Source of the DNA: an uncultured Bacteroidota bacterium
Lineage (GTDB): Bacteria > Bacteroidota > Bacteroidia > Flavobacteriales > Flavobacteriaceae
DNA length: 50,979 nt
NCBI GenBank assembly: GCA_902561795.1
Contig: CACERG010000014.1
Coordinates: 1-50,979 of the forward strand
Direction: 5' to 3'
Below are positions 15,884 through 23,205 of the stretch, piece after piece (position 1 is the first letter of the stretch; every line of letters begins with the position of its first letter). Both the position numbers and the translations under genes were made by a program. A model generated the notes under the pieces. It was not told the origin of the DNA, did not search any database, and saw only the letters and a list, made by a program, of their open reading frames with translations.

Positions 15884-18007
15884 ATGAAAAAAGCAGCTTT
15901 TATAATCTCAATTTTAATAAGTTTTTATAGTCTGGGTCAAAAAAAATCAGACAAAATTGACAATGATTTAAATTATAATATCCAATGGGCTGAATATTTT
16001 TTTGAAAATAAAGATTTCGAAAAAGTTGTAGAGAGGTTATCTAATATTGAGGACTCACTTTTTCCAAATATTGTAAGAATTTACTCTAAGTCATTAAAAA
16101 ATATAAAAAGGATTAAAGAAGCAGCTGAGGTTTTAGACCCCTTGGTTCAGTCGGATTATGCTAATGTCGCTGATTATTATGAATATATATCTTTAATTCC
16201 AGAAAATAAACAGTTGGTTAAAGAATACATTGAAAAGGCTAAAAGAATACCTATTACTAATAATACTGACCTAAAAATAAATATAAATTCAAAAAATTAT
16301 GAAATTTTAAATTTAAACCTAAATACTCAAAAATCTGAGTTTGGTGCATTTATGATTGATCCAGATAAGAGATCAATCTTCTATTTAGGTAATCAAAAAT
16401 CCACTCGAAAAAAATTTAAATCAATAAATCAGATTTACAATTTATATAAAACCGAAATTGATACCTCAACATTCGAAACTAAATCAGCTAACGAACTTAA
16501 TATAAGATTTAATTCTATTTATCAAGACGGTCCTATTTCATTAAACCCTGTAACTAAAATGTTATATCTGACAAGGACTACTAATAAAGTTAGAAAAACT
16601 AAAAATATTCAACTAGCAATTTTTCAAATCCCACTTGATAAATTCGGAAAAGAAATGCCAAAACTTTTGGAATTAAATTTTGATGGCTACTCTTCAATTC
16701 ATCCAACAATTTCAGAGGATGGTAAGGTATTGTATTTCTCAAGTGATCGTCCTGGAGGATATGGTGGTATGGATCTTTACTACGTCAACATAGAAGATGA
16801 TAAGATTGCAGGTGAAATAATAAATATGGGACCAGATATCAATACTAAAAACGATGAAGTTTTTCCCTTCATTTTTTCAGATAAGTATCTTTTTTATTCC
16901 TCCAACAAAGGTTCTAATCAAAAGTTTAATATTTATTTAGCAACAAATAAAATTTATAATCGCTGGGAGAACAGTATTTTGAGTGAGCCATTTAATTCAG
17001 AATATGACGATACATCGTTTTCAATCGATATAAAAACGAAAACTGGATTTATAAGTTCTAATAGAAAAGGCGGCAAAGGGGATGATGATATTTATGCCTT
17101 TAAGTTTATACCTAAAATTGAAGGGGAAGAAGATTCATACAATTTTTTCGGAACCGATACTCTTGTAGTTGGATCTAATATCATTTTGAAAAATGATAGG
17201 GTAAAAATGAAAAAAAATGATCCTTTAACTCAACTTATCCCATTAAAAATCGGAATGGTTAGTGATGTTAATAATGGAAAATTAAATTTAAATCCAAATG
17301 GTACTTTTTGGTATAGAGCAAATTCTAGTGAATTTAAAAAAGATTCATTTTCTTACAGGATTATTAGTGATTTCGGGAAGTCTGACGAAATAAAAGTTAC
17401 TTTAGAAAATAAGAATTTTCAAAAATCAATAAACTACGAGAATCTATTAAAACCTATATATTTCGATTTTGATAAATACGAATTGAAAGAGAAATTTATG
17501 CCTAGACTAGATTCAATAGCTGAAATTTTAAATAATAATCCAAATTTAAAAATTGAAATTTCTTCATTTACTGACTGTCAAGGTAAAAGAACATATAATC
17601 AAAAGTTGAGTGAGCGAAGAACAAAAACTGTAAGTAATTATATAAAAACAAGACTAAATGTTAAAACAGTAATTGAAGAAAAAGCTTTCGGTGAAAGTAA
17701 AGTAGAGGGAAGTTCTTTAAATAAATTTACTTTAGCAGTTGCACTTTTCAGCAATAAAATTAGCGCTGAAAATTTTGTAAGAAATAAATCATTAGATCCT
17801 AGATCAGTCGAAATAATAAAAGTTAATATATATTACCAAGTTAACCTTGGAATTTTCGATACTTATAATGAGGCAGCTGAAAAATTAAATGAAGTAAAAA
17901 AATCAATTTCAAATGCTAAAATTAAAGAGATTAAATGTTCAAAAAGACCAGAGCATTTTCATAGTCTAAATAGAAAAACTACTTTTAAAATAATTGACAA
18001 AAAATAG
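15884..18007 (+). CDS. PorE-like OmpA-family protein with Ig/cadherin-like insert and SPOR-like tail
   Basis: 707 residues, starting 2 nt after the PorP/SprF stop. Order of parts: signal peptide (1-18); TPR-like helices (about 28-150); a WD40/PD40-type propeller (about 155-400) with FSSDRPGGYGGMDLYYV and SSNRKGGKGDDDIYAF; an Ig/cadherin-like segment (about 414-505, LNLNPNGTFWYRA...DSFSYRI); an OmpA domain (about 515-615, IYFDFDKYELK and LSERRTKTVSNYI) expected to bind peptidoglycan; and a SPOR-like end (about 650-685, YYQVNLGIFDTYNEAAEKL). P. gingivalis PorE has a TPR, propeller and OmpA plan and tethers T9SS parts to the cell wall; the extra segments here are unusual. Likely periplasmic, outer-membrane associated. 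Confidence 0.85.
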   Translation: MKKAAFIISILISFYSLGQKKSDKIDNDLNYNIQWAEYFFENKDFEKVVERLSNIEDSLFPNIVRIYSKSLKNIKRIKEAAEVLDPLVQSDYANVADYYEYISLIPENKQLVKEYIEKAKRIPITNNTDLKININSKNYEILNLNLNTQKSEFGAFMIDPDKRSIFYLGNQKSTRKKFKSINQIYNLYKTEIDTSTFETKSANELNIRFNSIYQDGPISLNPVTKMLYLTRTTNKVRKTKNIQLAIFQIPLDKFGKEMPKLLELNFDGYSSIHPTISEDGKVLYFSSDRPGGYGGMDLYYVNIEDDKIAGEIINMGPDINTKNDEVFPFIFSDKYLFYSSNKGSNQKFNIYLATNKIYNRWENSILSEPFNSEYDDTSFSIDIKTKTGFISSNRKGGKGDDDIYAFKFIPKIEGEEDSYNFFGTDTLVVGSNIILKNDRVKMKKNDPLTQLIPLKIGMVSDVNNGKLNLNPNGTFWYRANSSEFKKDSFSYRIISDFGKSDEIKVTLENKNFQKSINYENLLKPIYFDFDKYELKEKFMPRLDSIAEILNNNPNLKIEISSFTDCQGKRTYNQKLSERRTKTVSNYIKTRLNVKTVIEEKAFGESKVEGSSLNKFTLAVALFSNKISAENFVRNKSLDPRSVEIIKVNIYYQVNLGIFDTYNEAAEKLNEVKKSISNAKIKEIKCSKRPEHFHSLNRKTTFKIIDKK

Positions 18008-18033
18008 TGAATAAAAATTATTTTTTTTATTCA
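18008..18033 (+). terminator. Weak AT-rich hairpin after the adhesin operon
   Basis: TGAATAAAAA (18008-18017) pairs with TTTTTATTCA (18024-18033) around a 6-nt loop, directly after the stop codon of the PorE-like gene. The stem is almost all A-T, so it is a weak terminator candidate. Confidence 0.35.
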
Positions 18034-18082
18034 TTCTAACTTTATTGAAATTCTGCTAAAACCAAGATATTTTAACTTTTAA

Positions 18083-19771
18083 ATGAAAAATAAACAAGTA
18101 AATATTATTCCAATCTTCAATAAAATTATACTTCTGTTTTTGTTTTTGATTATTTCAACTCCTTACAGAATTTGTTATGCGAATTCTGATCCATATCCAA
18201 AGAATCAGAAAATAGATGTTTTGAATTACATCTTTAACATCACCTTATCTGATGAAAAAGATGAAATTTTATGCGAAGAAATTATTGATCTTCGATTTAA
18301 AGAAAATGGTATAAAGAAAATAAGACTGGACTTGGTTAATGCTTCAAATGAAAGTGATGGTAAAGGAATGAAGATTATTAATTTATATTCTAATAACGAA
18401 GAACTAAAATTTATTCATGAGAATAATAATTTATTTATTTTTCTAAATACTATTTCAAAAAAAAACGATAGAGTTCAATTTAAAATAACTTATAGAGGAA
18501 TACCACAAGAGGGACTCTATATAGGAAATAATAAATATGGTGATAGAACTTTTTTTAGTGATAATTGGCCAAACAGAGCAAGACATTGGCTTGCATTAAT
18601 TGATCATCCCTCTGATAAAGCTAAATGTGAATTCGTTGTAACTGCTCCAGACCATTATCAAGTGATTTCAAATGGTTTAAAAATTGAAGAGACTCATTTA
18701 GAAGGTGATAAATTACTAACTCATTGGAAACAATCAGTCCCAATTGCTCCGTGGCTTTATGTTCTAGGTGTTGCAGAATTTGCTATTCAATATTTTGACG
18801 AATTTAAAGGTAAATCACTTCAAACCTGGGTTTTTAAACAAGATAGAGATGCTGGTTTTTACGATTATTCGTACCCAACTAAAAATGCACTTGAGTTTTA
18901 TGAAACCAATATAGGTCCATTCTCTTATGAAAAACTAGCAAATATTCAGTCCAATAGTGTAAGTGGAGGAATGGAGGCAGCATCAGCTATCTTGTATAGT
19001 GATAAATCCGTTGTAGGAGACAGAAATGAAAGATGGAGAAATGTAATTATTCATGAGATAGCACATCAGTGGTTTGGTAATTCTGTTACAGAATTTAGTT
19101 GGGACGATATTTGGCTTAGTGAAGGTTTTGCTACTTATTTTACATTATTATTTATCGAACATGAATATGGTAGAGATGAATTTATTAAAGGGTTAAAATC
19201 TAGTAAAAAAACAGTTGATAATTTTCACCAAAAATATCCTAATTATTCTGTTATACACAATGATTTAAAGGACATGAAAGATGTTACTAGTGTTCAAACA
19301 TACCAAAAAGGGAGTTGGACATTACATATGTTAAGGGGACTCCTAGGGACAAAAATATTTTGGAAAGGCATCAGAGCATATTACTTAAAATATAAAGATT
19401 TAAATGCTTCAACAAAAGATTTCAAAACTATTATGGAGGAGGTTTCAGGAAAAGATTTGACTAAGTTTTTTGATCAGTGGCTCTATAAACCTGGCAACTT
19501 AGTTTTAGATGGGGTATGGAAATATGACAAAAATCTACAAGAAATTACTCTAGAACTTAAACAAGTTCAAAAAGGCAATGTTATAATTGAAATGCCAATT
19601 GAAATTGGTATTGAATATGGTAAGGATGAATATAAAATTGAAAAAATTAACCTAAAAGAGTTAAGTAAATTATACAAGATTAAAACTGATAAAGAGCCAT
19701 TAGATATTATTGTTGACCCTAACATGTGGGTATTGAAAAATCATACACTTAAAAAAATAAAATCTAACTAG
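18083..19771 (+). CDS. Secreted M1 family metallopeptidase (562 aa)
   Basis: An N-terminal hydrophobic segment (residues about 10-34) acts as signal peptide or anchor. The M1 zinc site is complete: HEIAHQWFGN with H324, E325 and H328, and the third ligand E347 in WLSEGF. The substrate-binding GAMEN-type motif reads GGMEA at 295-299. The N-terminal half has the beta-rich saddle domain of this family (GLYIGNNKYGDRTFFSDNWP). The C-terminal ERAP-like helical domain is absent, which gives a short form. It probably trims peptides in the periplasm or at the surface. A TTG-N20-TATTTTAA arrangement (18045-18075) may be its promoter. The 3' end overlaps the minus-strand gene by 8 bp. Confidence 0.9.
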   Translation: MKNKQVNIIPIFNKIILLFLFLIISTPYRICYANSDPYPKNQKIDVLNYIFNITLSDEKDEILCEEIIDLRFKENGIKKIRLDLVNASNESDGKGMKIINLYSNNEELKFIHENNNLFIFLNTISKKNDRVQFKITYRGIPQEGLYIGNNKYGDRTFFSDNWPNRARHWLALIDHPSDKAKCEFVVTAPDHYQVISNGLKIEETHLEGDKLLTHWKQSVPIAPWLYVLGVAEFAIQYFDEFKGKSLQTWVFKQDRDAGFYDYSYPTKNALEFYETNIGPFSYEKLANIQSNSVSGGMEAASAILYSDKSVVGDRNERWRNVIIHEIAHQWFGNSVTEFSWDDIWLSEGFATYFTLLFIEHEYGRDEFIKGLKSSKKTVDNFHQKYPNYSVIHNDLKDMKDVTSVQTYQKGSWTLHMLRGLLGTKIFWKGIRAYYLKYKDLNASTKDFKTIMEEVSGKDLTKFFDQWLYKPGNLVLDGVWKYDKNLQEITLELKQVQKGNVIIEMPIEIGIEYGKDEYKIEKINLKELSKLYKIKTDKEPLDIIVDPNMWVLKNHTLKKIKSN

Positions 19772-20270
19772 AAAACCATCTGTGTTTTCCAAACTGATTT
19801 TGTTTTACTGAAAGTCCTTCTTCTAAATAAAATTTAATCCCTTTGGTAACACAATTTAAATACTTTTTTAGCGAAGGGAGAACATAAAATATCAATAAAA
19901 AATTATAAATAATTAAATGATATTTTTCAGAGATATAAGGGGTGACTTTAATTGATAAATGAGTTTTATCATTTATAGGTTTTAAACTCCACTCCACTCT
20001 AGACTTTTTACCTTTTTTTTTTCCGATCATTAATTTAAAACCCTTATTTTTTTCAAAATTGTAAAAATTACGTTCATACGTCAATCCATTAATATAAGTA
20101 AGTTGATCAATCTTACTTTTATCATCCCAAACTAATTTTTTGTGTGATTTACAAAATGGGTGAACTAATTCTAAATGCGAAGTTTTTGATAATAGAGTCC
20201 ATACTTTGTCTACCTTAGAGTTAATTAATATTTGAGAGCATGTAGAAAATTTACTTAATTGAGAAGTCAT
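19764..20270 (-). CDS. SRPBCC (START-like) family protein
   Basis: 168 residues, no signal peptide. The N-terminal pattern ILINSKVDKVWTLLSKTSHL followed by strands TYERNFYNF, FKLMIGKKKGKKSRVEWSL and HLSIKVTPYI, and a long C-terminal helix, is typical of the helix-grip fold of SRPBCC/polyketide-cyclase proteins, which bind hydrophobic ligands. Residues about 125-137 (IIYNFLLIFYVLP) are unusually hydrophobic and may contact a membrane. The ligand is unknown. Its stop lies inside the last codons of the M1 peptidase gene. Confidence 0.7.
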   Translation of the reverse strand: MTSQLSKFSTCSQILINSKVDKVWTLLSKTSHLELVHPFCKSHKKLVWDDKSKIDQLTYINGLTYERNFYNFEKNKGFKLMIGKKKGKKSRVEWSLKPINDKTHLSIKVTPYISEKYHLIIYNFLLIFYVLPSLKKYLNCVTKGIKFYLEEGLSVKQNQFGKHRWFSS

Positions 20271-20308
20271 CTAAAAATTAAAATATTAATAAATATAAGA
20301 TGTAAACA

Positions 20309-20336
20309 AAAAACCCTTCATATATGAAAGGTTTTT
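20309..20336 (-). terminator. Intrinsic terminator after the 141-residue membrane protein gene
   Basis: Arms 20309-20322 and 20323-20336 form a 14-bp stem with a single C-A mismatch. On the minus strand it lies 6 nt beyond the stop at 20342 and ends in a T-rich run. Confidence 0.65.
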
Positions 20337-20341
20337 AAAAA

Positions 20342-20767
20342 CTATTTTTGGTCAGGATATTTAAACCAAATCCCACCTATAAACATGAAGCCAATTGTTG
20401 CCCAAATAACAATTGAGGGTAAGTCTGGTGCTAAACTTACAGGACCCATGTCAGCAGTATGCCCGTAACGTTCAATAGTAGCTATTGCACTTGACGACAA
20501 TTCTACACCAGAATTTTGCAACTCAGACAATTGTAATGACATTCCCTTCTGAGCTAAAACGAGGTAAGACGATACTTGTAAGCCAAAAAAGATTACACAA
20601 ACACAAAACAAAGTCATTACACCTTTTGCATAAGTTGGTAAATTTAATTCTCTAGTTCTTCTAATTAAATAAAATGCTAAAGCAGTCATTATAATAACAC
20701 ATAAAAGATAAATGGCATTATTTATAAAGTTTAAACTTGCATTTTGAAAGACTTGAAATTCATTCAT
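20342..20767 (-). CDS. Three-span membrane protein of unknown function
   Basis: 141 residues with hydrophobic segments at about 16-35, 50-72 and 117-135. The polar section between spans two and three (about 73-116) includes a YGHTADMGP stretch and probably faces one side of the membrane. Between spans one and two is a basic loop (RRTRE), suggesting that loop is cytoplasmic. No family is recognised. It is monocistronic, with its own terminator. The frame uses codons like its neighbours, so it is very probably a gene. Confidence 0.75.
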   Translation of the reverse strand: MNEFQVFQNASLNFINNAIYLLCVIIMTALAFYLIRRTRELNLPTYAKGVMTLFCVCVIFFGLQVSSYLVLAQKGMSLQLSELQNSGVELSSSAIATIERYGHTADMGPVSLAPDLPSIVIWATIGFMFIGGIWFKYPDQK

Positions 20768-20859
20768 AATATTTGGTTTTTTTGATTATTAATAGTTAAC
20801 AATATACAAATAAGAATAACAAAAATTTTTGCTAATTATCTTAATAACTATTGAATAGA

Positions 20860-21288
20860 CTAATCAAGTTTACGCTTCCAAATCTGAGTTCTACCTAAAA
20901 GAGAAAATCCTAAAAAGCCTCTTACTTTAAGTGTATTGTCATCTTCAAGTGTAATATAACAGTCGTAAATTTTTCCAGATTTTGGATCTAAAATAGTACC
21001 ACCTTCCCATGTATCTTCTTCTAGAATTAGGTCTTTTAAAATTAAAAGTCCTTCTATGGGTTTGTTTTTATTTTCACCTTTACACTTAAGGCAAAGTTTG
21101 CCTTTATCTTCTGGTAATAAGAGATTAATTATTTTTCCATAAACTGTATTTCCCTCTTTATAAATTAAAACCTCAGATTTTTTCTTTCCTGTTTCATCGT
21201 CTTCTGTAATCCACAAGCCCTGAACATCTTGGTTTTGGTAGAAAAATATAGTCAAGACGTATACAAAAATGTTAATTGCATTCATCAA
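20860..21288 (-). CDS. DUF2147 family secreted protein
   Basis: 142 residues. A short hydrophobic N-terminus (MMNAINIFVYVLTIFFYQNQ) is a probable signal peptide. The rest follows the DUF2147 pattern: GLWITEDDETGKKKSEVLIY, VYGKIINLL, LILKDL, WEGGTILDPKSGKIYDCYI, LKVRGFLGFSLLGRTQIWKR. The family is a small beta-barrel, lipocalin-like domain exported to the periplasm; its function is not established. A CLKC pair (about residues 70-73) may bind metal or form a disulfide. Met1 and Met2 are both possible starts. Confidence 0.85.
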   Translation of the reverse strand: MMNAINIFVYVLTIFFYQNQDVQGLWITEDDETGKKKSEVLIYKEGNTVYGKIINLLLPEDKGKLCLKCKGENKNKPIEGLLILKDLILEEDTWEGGTILDPKSGKIYDCYITLEDDNTLKVRGFLGFSLLGRTQIWKRKLD

Positions 21289-21354
21289 GTTTATCTTTTG
21301 ATATTTTTATTAAATTTATGAAATCTCTAGTATTTAGGACCTAAAAAATAAACA

Positions 21355-21561
21355 ATGAAATACTTTTCAAAACCATTAATAATTATTTTGATTCTTATTC
21401 CAGTTGGTTTATTTATTTCTTTCCTAGATAAAAAGGTTATTTCTGGTTTCCTTTCTACAAATCAAATTTCAGATCATTATCTATTTATAGGTTCATTAGT
21501 CATTGCTATAAGCATAATAATATTTATTGTTTTAAAATTCGATAAAAAAATAAATTCTTAA
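21355..21561 (+). CDS. Small two-span membrane protein
   Basis: 68 residues with spans at about 7-24 and 43-61, separated by a polar loop (DKKVISGFLSTNQISDH), and a lysine-rich C-terminus. No family is recognised. It is divergent from the DUF2147 gene and lies 37 bp before the flavin reductase-like gene in the same direction, so it may share that transcript. Function unknown. Confidence 0.65.
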   Translation: MKYFSKPLIIILILIPVGLFISFLDKKVISGFLSTNQISDHYLFIGSLVIAISIIIFIVLKFDKKINS

Positions 21562-21598
21562 TCTGACATTAAAGTTCAATCAAATTTATTTCTGATTA

Positions 21599-22222
21599 AT
21601 GCATCATTTCAATTCAATTGACTTTAAAAATTTTTCCAAAGTTTATCGCCTTAATCTTATAAATAGTGTAACTGGATATAAATCAGCAAATCTTATTGGT
21701 TCACAATCATTAGATGGTAAAGAAAATTTAGCAATTTTCAGTTCAGTTATACATCTTGGAAGCAACCCTGCTTTAATTGGTTTTATCTTAAGACCAACCA
21801 CAGTTCCAAGACACACTTACAGTAACATTAAGTCAACAGGCATATTCACATTAAATGCAGTAACAAAAAAAGTCATTTCTGACGCTCATCATACTTCTGC
21901 CAAATATCCAGATTTTATATCAGAATTTGATAAGACAAATTTTGAGGTAGAAAAAAAAGAAAACTGGCAGGCTCCTTTTGTTAAAGAATCTCCTTTGCAA
22001 ATGGGTTGCAGCTTCAAAAACGAATACCACATTAAGGAAAATGATACCATTTTAATTGTTGCTAGTATTGAACATATTTTTGTTTCTCAAACTTTACTTT
22101 TAGATGATGGTTGGGTTCAACTTGACAAAGCAGGTATAGTGACAATTAATGGTTTGGATGGCTATTCCGAAACTAAACTTCTTAGTAGATTCAAATATGC
22201 AAGACCTAAAAGATCAGAATGA
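21599..22222 (+). CDS. Flavin reductase-like FMN-binding protein
   Basis: 207 residues. The order of motifs fits the flavin-reductase-like split-barrel family: VTGYKSANLIGSQSLDGKEN, LAIFSSVIHLGSNPALIGFI with RPTTVPRHTYSNIKSTGIFT (FMN phosphate region), NAVTKKVISDAHHTSAKYP and a strand near PLQMGCSFKN. Such proteins bind FMN and use NAD(P)H to reduce flavins, or act on other small substrates. Cytosolic. The 3' end overlaps the start of the methyltransferase gene by 26 bp in another frame, suggesting translational coupling. Confidence 0.85.
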   Translation: MHHFNSIDFKNFSKVYRLNLINSVTGYKSANLIGSQSLDGKENLAIFSSVIHLGSNPALIGFILRPTTVPRHTYSNIKSTGIFTLNAVTKKVISDAHHTSAKYPDFISEFDKTNFEVEKKENWQAPFVKESPLQMGCSFKNEYHIKENDTILIVASIEHIFVSQTLLLDDGWVQLDKAGIVTINGLDGYSETKLLSRFKYARPKRSE

Positions 22223-22871
22223 TTATATAGACCTTTTTTTCAATGAGCGATGGACAAATTATGCACTAGATAAAAGTGACGAAATTCCTGATCTATTGTT
22301 AGAACTAGAAAAAGAAACGCATCAAAAAATTTTGCACCCTAGAATGATGAGTAGCCCTTTGCAAGGTAGGCTTCTAAGTTTTATTTCAAATATTTTAAGA
22401 CCTGAAAAAATACTAGAAATAGGAACTTACACAGGATATTCTTCATTATGTTTAGCTGAGGGTCTTGGTGAAAATGGAGAACTTCATACAATAGATCATA
22501 ATGAGGAACTGGTTTTAATTCAAAAAAAATATTTTAATAAAAGTATATTTAAGAATAAAATTCATTCTCATCTTGGGAATGCTTCAGAAATAATACCAAA
22601 AATTGATGGCCCTTTCGATTTAGTTTTTATTGATGCTGATAAAATCAATTACATCAATTATTTCGAACAAGTTTTTAATAAAACTCAACCTGGTAGTTTA
22701 ATCATTTCCGATAATGTTATGTGGGACGGAAAAGTAATTAATAAAGCTGACTCCAAAGATGAGAGTACAATAGCACTTCAGAAATACAATGACAAACTAA
22801 AAAAAGACTCTAGAATTAAAACCTTATTGCTTCCCTTTAGAGATGGATTATCATTATGCTGGGTAATTTAA
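22197..22871 (+). CDS. SAM-dependent O-methyltransferase (class I, family 3)
   Basis: 224 residues from the ATG at 22197; an upstream in-frame ATG at 22149 would add 16 residues lying deep in the previous gene, so I reject it. Motifs: KILEIGTYTGYSSLCLAEGL (SAM motif I), LHTIDHNEEL, GPFDLVFIDADKINY (motif with the metal-binding Asp), and IISDNVMWDGKV. These match the catechol-OMT-like family that uses a divalent metal to methylate hydroxyl groups on small molecules. The substrate is unknown. Its stop codon shares the TTAA at 22868-22871 with the opposing tatA stop. Confidence 0.9.
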   Translation: MQDLKDQNDYIDLFFNERWTNYALDKSDEIPDLLLELEKETHQKILHPRMMSSPLQGRLLSFISNILRPEKILEIGTYTGYSSLCLAEGLGENGELHTIDHNEELVLIQKKYFNKSIFKNKIHSHLGNASEIIPKIDGPFDLVFIDADKINYINYFEQVFNKTQPGSLIISDNVMWDGKVINKADSKDESTIALQKYNDKLKKDSRIKTLLLPFRDGLSLCWVI

Positions 22872-23167
22872 AGTTCTCTTTTAATAGAATCCCCAAGATC
22901 ATCGAAATCCTTTTTTACTTTATCTACTTCTTCTTTAAAATCTTGAGTAATTTTTTTTGTTGGACTTTCTACATCTACACTGTTTTGTATTTCATTCTTA
23001 ATGTCATTAGTTGCTCTTCTTACTTGAGTCATCCCTTTTGCTAGGGTTTTTGCAATTGAAGGAATCTTATCAGCACCAAAAACTAATAATACTATAAAAA
23101 AGACAAAAACAATTTCTGCCCCACTGATAAACAAAAAAATATGATTGATTTCAAACAAATATAACAT
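22868..23167 (-). CDS. tatA: Twin-arginine translocase subunit TatA/TatE
   Basis: 99 residues. One membrane span (about 14-31, ISGAEIVFVFFIVLLVFG) is followed by the FGADKIP hinge and an amphipathic helix (SIAKTLAKGMTQVRRATNDI), then a charged tail of about 45 residues. This is the TatA/B plan; the pore-forming TatA subunit acts with TatC to export folded proteins. No tatC is seen nearby. The N-terminus before the span is slightly longer than usual. Confidence 0.88.
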   Translation of the reverse strand: MLYLFEINHIFLFISGAEIVFVFFIVLLVFGADKIPSIAKTLAKGMTQVRRATNDIKNEIQNSVDVESPTKKITQDFKEEVDKVKKDFDDLGDSIKREL

Positions 23168-23205
23168 CTAAAAAATTACTTAAAGCTCATAGATTACCAT
23201 AGTTA

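Noticed and set aside
22149-22196. Upstream ATG as start of the O-methyltransferase
   Set aside because: It adds residues translated from the interior of the flavin reductase-like gene and not part of the fold.
22856-23044. Plus-strand 62-codon frame opposite tatA
   Set aside because: Fully antisense to a clear TatA gene; its aromatic-rich composition comes from the complementary strand.
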